Positions 57,002 through 64,000 of a stretch of 64,000 bases of DNA are shown here, in pieces (the first letter of the stretch is position 1; each line of letters begins with the position of its first letter). The stretch is from Symsagittifera roscoffensis (Eukaryota; Xenacoelomorpha; Acoela; Convolutidae), in the NCBI RefSeq assembly GCF_963678635.1, contig NC_087064.1:83943847-84007846 (forward strand), given 5' to 3'. Under the pieces are notes generated by a model. It searched no databases, had not been told where the DNA came from, and saw only the letters and a list, made by a program, of their open reading frames with translations. The position numbers and the translations under genes were made by a program.

Positions 57002-60000
57002 AAAAGCATTTGAGCAGTTATACTTGGACTCCATATTTGCAACCCCTGAATGTACCCTGACACCACCCCACGATAGAGTTGAGAAATTGAAGTTCGGTAA
57101 TTTTTTTCACACCTAAGTTTTTTTGAAAAAACAAATGAAAAAAACATACAAAACGCTATTTCTCGCAAACCAAATGGATTTGAGCAGTCATACTTGGACT
57201 CCAGATTTGCAAACCCTGAATTTACTCTGATAGCACCCCACTATAGGGTGGGGAAATTCAGGTTCGGTTATTTTTTTAATATCTAAATTTTTTGGAAAAA
57301 CTAAAAAATCACAAAAACGCAATTTCTCGAAAACCAAAACAATTTGAGCAGTCACAATTGAACGCCAGATTTGCAGCTCCTGAATATACCCTGACAGCAT
57401 CTCATTATAGGGTTGAGAAATTGAAGTTCTAGTTTTTTAAATCTAGTTTTTTTATATCTAAATTTTTTTTAAAAAAATTATGAAAAAATTATAAAAAACG
57501 CCATATCTCGAAAACCAAAAGATTTGAGCAGTCATACTTGGACTCCAGATTTGCAACCTCTGATTGTACCCTGACAGCACTCCACTATATTGTTGAGAAA
57601 TTGAAGTTCGTTTAATTTTTTAATTTTTTTCTAAGCTTTTGAACAAAAAAATGAAAAAATCAATGAAAATGTTATTTCTCGAAGGATTTGAGCAGTCATA
57701 CCGAGACTCCAAATTTGCAACCCCTGATTGTACTCTGACAGCACCCTACTATAAGGTTGAGAAATTGAAGTTCGGTTAATTTTTTTTTATATCTAAAATT
57801 TTTGAAAAAAAATAATTTAAAAAAAATCATAAAAACACCATTTCTCGAGAACCAAAAGGATTTGAGCAGTTATACTTGGACTCCAGATTTGCAACCCCTG
57901 AATGTACCCTGACAGCACCCCACGATAGAAATGAGAAATTGAAGTTCGGTTATTTTTATTTATATCTGTTTTTTGATTAAAAAAAATGAAAAAAAAATCA
58001 TATAAAACGCAATTTCTTAAAAACCAAAAGGATATGAGCAGTCATACCGTGACTCCAGATTTGCCAGCCCTTATTTACCCTGACAGCACCCCACGATAGA
58101 GTTGAGAAATTCGGTTTTTTTTAATCTGTTTTTTGATCAAAAACTTGAAAAAATCATAAAAAACGCCATATCTCGAAAACAAAAAGGATTTGAGCGGTCA
58201 TAGTTGGACTCCAGATTTGCAACTTTTGAATGTACCCTGACAGCACCCCAGTATAGGGTTGAGAAATTGAAGTTCGGTTAATTTTTTTTATATCAAAGTT
58301 TTTTTGAAAAAAAAAAGAAAAAATCATAAAAAATAAAAATTTCTCGAAAACCAAAAACGTTTGAGCAGTCATACTTGGACGCCAGATTTGCAACCCCTGA
58401 ACGTACCCTGACAGCACCCCACAAAAGAGTTGAGAAATTGAAGTTCGGTTATTTTTTTAAATCTGTTTTTGATCAAAAAATGAAAAAAATCATAGAAAAC
58501 GCAATTTTTCGAAAACCAAAAGGATTTGAGCAGTTAAACTTGGACTCCAGATTTGCAACCCCTGAATGTACCCTGACAGCACCCCACGATAGAGTTGAGA
58601 AACTGAAGTTCGGTTATTTTTCTAAATCTGTTTTTTGATCAAAAAAATGAAAAAAATCATAAAAAACGCAATTTCTCAAAAACCAAAAGGATATGAGCAG
58701 TTAAACTTGGACTCCAGATTTGCAACCCCTGAATGTACCCTGACAGCACCCCACGATAGAGTTGAGAAATTGAAGTTCGGTTATTTTTTTTATATCTGTT
58801 TTTTGATCAAAAAATGAAAAAATCATATAAAACGCAATTTCTCAAAAACCAAAAGGATATGAGCAGTCATACCGGGACTCCAGATTTGCCAGCCCTTATT
58901 TACCCTGACAGCACCCCACGATAGAGTTGAGAAATTCGGTTATTTTTTTTATATCTGTTTTTTGATCAAAAACTTGAAAAAATCATAAAAAACGCCATAT
59001 CTCGAAAACCAAAAGAATTTGAGCAGTCATAGTTGGACTCCAGATTTGCAACTTCTGAATGTACCCTGACAGCATCCCAGTATAGGGTTGAGAAATTGAA
59101 GTTCGGTTAATTTTTTTTATATCTAAGTTTTTTTGAAAAAAAAAATCATAAAAAACACAATTTCTCGAAAACCAAAAACGTTTGAGCAGTCATACTTGGA
59201 CGCCAGATTTGTAACCTCTGAATGTTCCCTGTCAGTGCCTCACTATAGGGTTGAGAAATTGAAGTTCGGTTAGTTTTCTAATATCTAAGTTTTTTGAAAA
59301 AGAACTAAAAAAAAAAAAAAAACGCCATATCTCGACAACCAAAATTTCTCGAAAACCAAAAAGGTTTGAGCAGTCATACTTGGACGCCAGATTTGTAACC
59401 CCTGAATGTACCCTGTCAGCGCCTCACTATAGGGTTGAGAAATTGAAGTTCGGTTAGTTTTTTAATATCTAAATTTTTTGAAAAAGAACTAAAAAAAAAC
59501 ATAAAAACGCCATATCTCGAAAAATAAAAGGATTTGAGCAGTCATAGTTGGACTCCAAATTTGCAACTTCTGAATGTACCTTGACAGCACCCCAGTATAG
59601 GGTTGAGAAATTGAAGTTCAGTTAATTTTTTTTATATCTAAGTTTTTTTGAAAAAAAAAGAAAAAATCATAAAAAACGCGATTTCTCGAAAACCAAAAAG
59701 GTTTGAGCAGTCATACTTGGACGCCAGATTTGTAAACCCTGAATGTACCCTGTCAGCGCCTCACTATAGGGTTGAGAAATTGAAGTTCGGTTAGTTTTTT
59801 AATATCTAAGTTTTTTGAAAAAGAACTAAAAAAAAAACATAAAAACGCCATATCTCGAAAAATAAAAGGATTTGAGCAGTCATAGTTGGACTCCAAATTT
59901 GCAACTTCTGAATGTACCTTGACAGCACCCCAGTATAGGGTTGAGAAATTGAAGTTCAGTTAATTTTTTTTATATCTAAGTTTTTTTGAAAAAAAAAGAA

Positions 60001-60270
60001 AAAATCATAAAAAAAACGATTTCTCGAAAACCAAAAAGGTTTGAGCAGTCATACTTGGACGCCAGATTTGTAAACCCTGAATGTACCCTGTCAGCGCCTC
60101 ACTATAGGGTTGAGAAATTAAGTTCGGTTAGTTTTTTAATATCTAAGTTTTTTGAAAAAGAACTAAAAAAACATAAAAACGAACAATATAAGGATTTGAT
60201 CAGTCATACTTGAACGCAAGATTTGCAACCCCTAAATGTACTTAACAGCGCCCCACTATATAGGAATGTA

Positions 60271-60628
60271 TAGAACGTATGTATATATAAAATTTTCAAA
60301 TCTTGCAATTTTTTGGCCTTTTAACAGACCAACAGATTTAAACATGAGCCAAATGAAACTTCCTAAGCATTTTAACCTACGGTATAGCTTAAACGTGCAA
60401 AAATATTTTCGTTAAAAATGCAAAAAAACGTTGAAAAAACTTAAACATGCAAAAGTAGGGACTTCTTAAACACGTCAACATAGGGAATTCTTAAACATGT
60501 GTCACGTGAAACGCCAATTAAATAATTGATAGATAGATAGATACGTTAAATGATGGCGGCATGTGGCATGATGTATCGAATTGGCATTAAAGATATAGAT
60601 TAAAGAGGATCATACGGAAGCAAAAGAA
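60271..60628. other. junction between satellite array and retroelement nest
   Basis: AT-rich sequence with a small gata microsatellite (60525-60541); nothing else seen. Confidence 0.6.
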
Positions 60629-61712
60629 TCATGGTAAGATCGTGTCATGAAAATGGTGATTTAGATTATTTGGAGCCTTGTGCTTCCGTGTGCGTCGAAA
60701 GCATAAAATCAAGCTTCTAGAGAGTGAGTAGCTTATACGGGTTCTGAGCCAGCTCATGGCAGACGATTGCGTGCAGCTTCTTTTGAGCGATATCAGGAGT
60801 CCTAAATGAGTAATGGCTTTATTAGTAAGATGAGAAGCTCCGCCAAAGCAATTAAAAACGAGAGGCGTGATGGAGCCATGTTCAATTTCGCGGATCCTAG
60901 AACCGTAAGCACAGATTTTCTCATTTTCGTGACGACGATAGTTAGCAGCTGGAGGATTAGCAGTGTTCGTACGAGTTAGAGGGTTAAAAACTCTTACGTC
61001 AAAAAATGCTCGTTTACCGTACTGCCAAAAACCCATTGCTGACACATCAAGGCGAGCAGCTTCTTGAGTGTTACCAGTTACTGAAACCAAATCGAGGACA
61101 GGATGAAGGGCTGGCTCCACTGCAACGTCACGGCAAGCTTGGCTCGTAACATTAGCAAACAAATTTCGAAGTTGCTTGTGACGCTTGCTGATGAAGCCGC
61201 CGACCGGGCACTGAAGAGCATGACTGACTTAGATATCAGAAGAGCATACACATTTTGTGTATTGTCGCGGGGAGGTTTCCAATAGAAAGATTGTAGCGTA
61301 GTTTGATGAAATCACGAAAATCATGTCTGCTTAACAAGAAACCAGCACTGCTATCAGGCCGGTAGTCAAACAGTGAGAGGCACTTCTTTCACTGGCGGAG
61401 TTGGTCGCAAGCCTGAGGTCGTGACAAGCAGTGCCTAGAATGTCATCGCGGGTAGAGGTTAGTCTTTCAGTAATTTCGCGCTTGATGGTAGACTTGTTTC
61501 GGGTGCGGGTGTTTTCATTCTGAACGATGTCTTGATTCACGATTTTGAGTGGTGAGAGGGGAATTACAGCGAACAGAGCTGTTGAAGCAAAAATTGGTGT
61601 CCTTTGATAGGTTTTCAATGCCGAGGCCGCCCATCCTGACTGGGAGGGAGCAGATATCGCGTATGGTGTCGGAGACGTCATCTTTCAATAAATGTGCAAT
61701 GACAAGAAGCAC
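60629..61712 (-). mobile_element. C-terminal part of a retroelement polyprotein (RT tail plus nuclease-like domain)
   Basis: On the minus strand, 61712-61515 encodes LPVRMGGLGIENL, the conserved end of the RT region. After frameshifts, 61162-60629 encodes a long frame with EAARLDVSAMGFWQYGKRAF, FFDVRVFNPLTR, a RRHENEK basic helix and IEHGSITPLVFNCFGG. This LD....FFDVRV...E..K...VEH..F.PLVF pattern is common in transposon proteins of invertebrates and looks like a PD-(D/E)XK nuclease fold (D, then D.RV, then E..K). At least two frameshifts make it inactive. Confidence 0.75.
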
Positions 61713-61862
61713 AAAGGTTCTTTAGCCACACTGATTAATAAGCTACACCCCCACATCAGTCAGTTTCTTCTGTTTTCTCAAATGGAAACAAACCAAGAAG
61801 TCCCCAAAGGAGTCAATGGCGACCTTAGTTAGCACGAAGGTTGACGATGGTGACATCAAAGA

Positions 61863-62357
61863 GTGATCCGCATTGCTTCTGCTGCTGACACAATGGCGGA
61901 TGCCTCAGATTCAGTGCTGGAGAAACTCAGGGAAAAGCACCCACCATCGACTCTGAGCTCCTATTCTCTCCCTCAGCCAGTTGGAGAGCCATTAAGCGTA
62001 GACGAAGATGCAGTAATCGCTGCCATCAAGTCTTTTCCAGCAGGGTCCGCAGGAGGCCCGACAAACTGCGCCTGCAGATTCTCAAAAACATTATCTCAAC
62101 TGAGACAGGAAACGCAGGCTCCAACCTTCTGTCTTGTTTGACGAAATATGTGAACTTTGCTCTCACTGGTGACATCCCAGTTTCGTTTCACCCTTATTTC
62201 TTCGAAGCCAACTTGTTTGCGCTCTCTCTCCAAAAAGGACGGAGGTGTCCGACCTATAGCTGTTGGCAATACAAGGCGGTGGATTTTTTCAAATTGTGTG
62301 AGCACGGCAACAAAACGTGAACGACAAGAAAGATATGGCTGCTCCCAGCTCAGTTAA
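61863..62357 (+). mobile_element. N-terminal reverse-transcriptase fragment of the same retroelement family
   Basis: The plus-strand frame encodes VIAAIKSFPAGSAGGP, the first conserved RT block of this family. After frame breaks come YVNFALTGDIPVSF and KKDGGVRPIAVGNT, a typical RT motif (GGVRPIAVG). It stops near 62357, where the next fragment on the plus strand does not continue until about 63047. Confidence 0.7.
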
Positions 62358-62644
62358 ATTGGGCCCTTCCGTCATGCGACGGTACGTGCACAGGTTGGAT
62401 AGGGACGTACCAACGCTGTATAAATACATCGGCAAAATTTTATGAATAAATCAGGTCGATTTTAATGCATCCAGAGAATTGTCAATTAAAATCTAACCTT
62501 CTCGATTACAGCACAGATAGAATTGTTTATGTTTTTTGGATGTATTTTTAAATTTTTTGCAACCCCTAAAGCAGAGGATTTTTGTTCTTATAAAGTTTAA
62601 TGAGTCCGATTATGATTCATTCCGTTTTTCGCTTAGTTTCTCTG

Positions 62645-63046
62645 CTAGTTTCTGGACTGTTTTGATTTTGTAGAGCCTGGTGCTGCTTTTTCAGTACACG
62701 CAAAAATTAGTGGAACAAAGCTGCTGTGTTCCACATCCAGAATTCTTTGTTGGTATTTTAATGTTTTGACACTCTCATGATATTTGTAGGCGTGAGATAT
62801 AGTTTTAGGGCAGGATTTAGCATGGGGGTTGAAAATTTTTACATCGAAAAAGGTTCGGCTGAAACGGCCTCCCCAGAGTACATTTGCCTTGATGTCAAGT
62901 CGAGCGTCATCTTCAGTAGTGGTTGTTCTGTTGTGAAAGCTTTCGCCTTCCAACGATTGAAGTCTCGGGTCAAATAAAACGGGGCCAAAGCTGCCGTCCA
63001 TGTAACACGCAGCTATGTCAATAGCTCCGGTATCTAAGACGACCAT
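62645..63046 (-). mobile_element. second copy of the nuclease-like C-terminal domain, inverted within the RT
   Basis: The minus-strand frame contains DDARLDIKANVLWGGRFSRT, FFDVKIFNPHAKS and ILDVEHSSFVPLIFAC, homologous to 61162-60629 but clearly diverged. It lies between the two halves of a plus-strand RT, so it was inserted or rearranged there. Confidence 0.7.
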
Positions 63047-63986
63047 GTTCTTGTGAAGATAAACTTCGAAAACGCTGTGAGACGAGGCGAGATGTTGAAA
63101 TCTGTCCTCGAATCAACCTCAAGAACATACCATTATTCGTTGTCGGCATACGGCAACAATTCTTTCTTGTTTTACAATAATACAAGTCCTCTCACAAGAA
63201 GGGGCTCAACAGGGCGACCCAGAAGGCCCACCACTATTCTGCGCAACAAAAAACAATCTGATACAAAACCACTCATCTGAATTGAACTTCTGGTGCTAAG
63301 ACGATGAACATATAGGAGATAAATACCACGTTGTTCTTGTGGACCTGCGTACAATCATCAACGAAGCAGTCAAACTCGGCCTTAGAGTCCATCCTTCGAA
63401 CTGCGAGATTTTCATCCTCGGAAAGCCATCTGAATCGAAGAGACAGCAAATCATCAGCATGTTCAACACCATCCGCTCTGGTATTTAAGTGTTCGACACA
63501 TCTGATTTGGCTATTCTGAACGCTGGCATTGGTGACAAGGCTAAACGAGCCAACTTGCAGGAGAAAAAAGAAGACCTCGATCGTTTCGGCAGCAACCTCG
63601 AGCACATCGATGCCCACGTTGCGCCGTTCCTCTTGAAGAACTGTTCCAGTTTTCCGAAACTTACATATAATCTTCGGTGCTCCCCCTGTACTCCTCACAC
63701 CGACCTCTTGAACATGTATGACGAAGCTGTAAGCAACATCCTCACGAAGATTTGTTATCTTGATCTCGATGAAACGAGTCTGCAACAGGCATGTCTTGCG
63801 ACCAGTATGGGTGGTCTAGGTGTCCCGAAAGCCTCCGTCTTCGCACAACCAGCTTGTCTTGCTTCCGTCGACGTGTCAAGGGTACTTGCTTCCCAGATAT
63901 TGAAAGAAGATCTTTATTGCAACATGGCATATGAAGCCGCCTTCGATTCCTGGTCAAACACAACCGGGATTCATTTCAAACCTTAA
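63047..63986 (+). mobile_element. central and C-terminal reverse-transcriptase fragment, broken
   Basis: Begins with KINFENAVRRGEMLKSVL, the RT palm (normally K.DF.NAFN..R). After a frameshift near 63185-63200, a frame reads GAQQGDPEGPPLFCAT and SSELNFWC, a stop, then DDEHIGD: the catalytic DD pair (normally WYLDD) is preceded by a stop codon at about 63296. The frame from 63489 to 63986 continues with IDAHVAPFLLKNC and SMGGLGVPKASVF, the RT tail. Dead copy. Confidence 0.75.
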
Positions 63987-64000
63987 GACCTGCGATTCCA

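Larger units (their letters stand above)
54110..60270 (+). repeat. ~165-bp satellite array (about 27 units) interrupted by two ~0.9-kb inserts
   Basis: Each unit has a ~105-bp conserved core running from atctcgaaaaccaaaagg through ggatttgagcagtcatac, ttggactccagatttgcaac, aatgtaccctgacagcaccc and agggttgagaaattgaagtt, then an AT-rich spacer of variable length. Within the core, CAACCC and GGGTTG can pair around a ~30-base loop. Subfamilies occur: later units read cggacgccag, tgtcagcgcc and cactataggg. No gene is present; small open frames are repeat translations. Confidence 0.95.

Noticed and set aside
54110-60270. Regular repeats resembling a CRISPR array
   Set aside because: Units are ~165 bp with AT-rich spacers that are related to each other, in a eukaryotic genome with no cas genes.

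Overview
The window is from an animal nuclear genome: AT-rich DNA, spliced protein genes with GT/AG introns, tRNA-related SINE-like repeats, decayed non-LTR retrotransposons, small inverted-repeat transposons and long tandem arrays. Both main genes are animal-specific families. The exact phylum cannot be fixed from sequence alone; an invertebrate is the safest reading.

Main genes. (1) A CAMSAP/Patronin-type microtubule minus-end binding protein runs on the minus strand from about 43167 down past 2084 and leaves the window before its C-terminal CKK domain. I could join 17 coding exons with matching intron phases. (2) A complete FUT8 (core alpha-1,6-fucosyltransferase) gene lies on the plus strand at 20624-33986, wholly inside CAMSAP intron 5 (15836-34611). 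Seven exon positions give a 576-residue protein, almost exactly the length of human FUT8 (575). (3) Two intronless dithiol glutaredoxins lie on the minus strand (47504-47872 and 52564-52887). (4) A broken PARP12/ZC3HAV1-like N-terminal CCCH zinc-finger region lies head-to-head with the second glutaredoxin.

The most unusual region is 23.1-32.1 kb. FUT8 exon 4, which carries the HVRR(S/T)DK GDP-fucose-binding motif, is present three times. The copies are embedded in roughly 78 copies of a 96-bp minisatellite whose unit is itself the intron 3' end, the splice acceptor and the first ~70 bases of exon 4. A second, unrelated ~160-bp array (35.46-39.83 kb) ends at the polypyrimidine tract of CAMSAP exon 4. 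A third array (~165 bp, 54.1-60.3 kb) carries two copies of a ~0.9-kb GC-richer insert.

Other layout. 1-1.66 kb holds dispersed repeats and a dead LINE fragment. 1664-9555 is a 3947-bp tandem duplication that doubles four CAMSAP exons (780 nt, 260 codons, phase 1 to phase 1, so in frame). 9.9-15.9 kb holds CAMSAP exons 6-9. 15.9-20.6 kb is intron with SINE-like repeats and a 457-bp MITE with a 9-bp target duplication. 34.6-43.2 kb holds CAMSAP exons 1-5, which include the CH-domain region. 44-47.4 kb holds LINE remnants. 47.9-52.5 kb is repeat-rich intergenic DNA. 60.6-64 kb is a nest of decayed copies of one retroelement family (reverse transcriptase plus a C-terminal nuclease-like domain), in opposing orientations.
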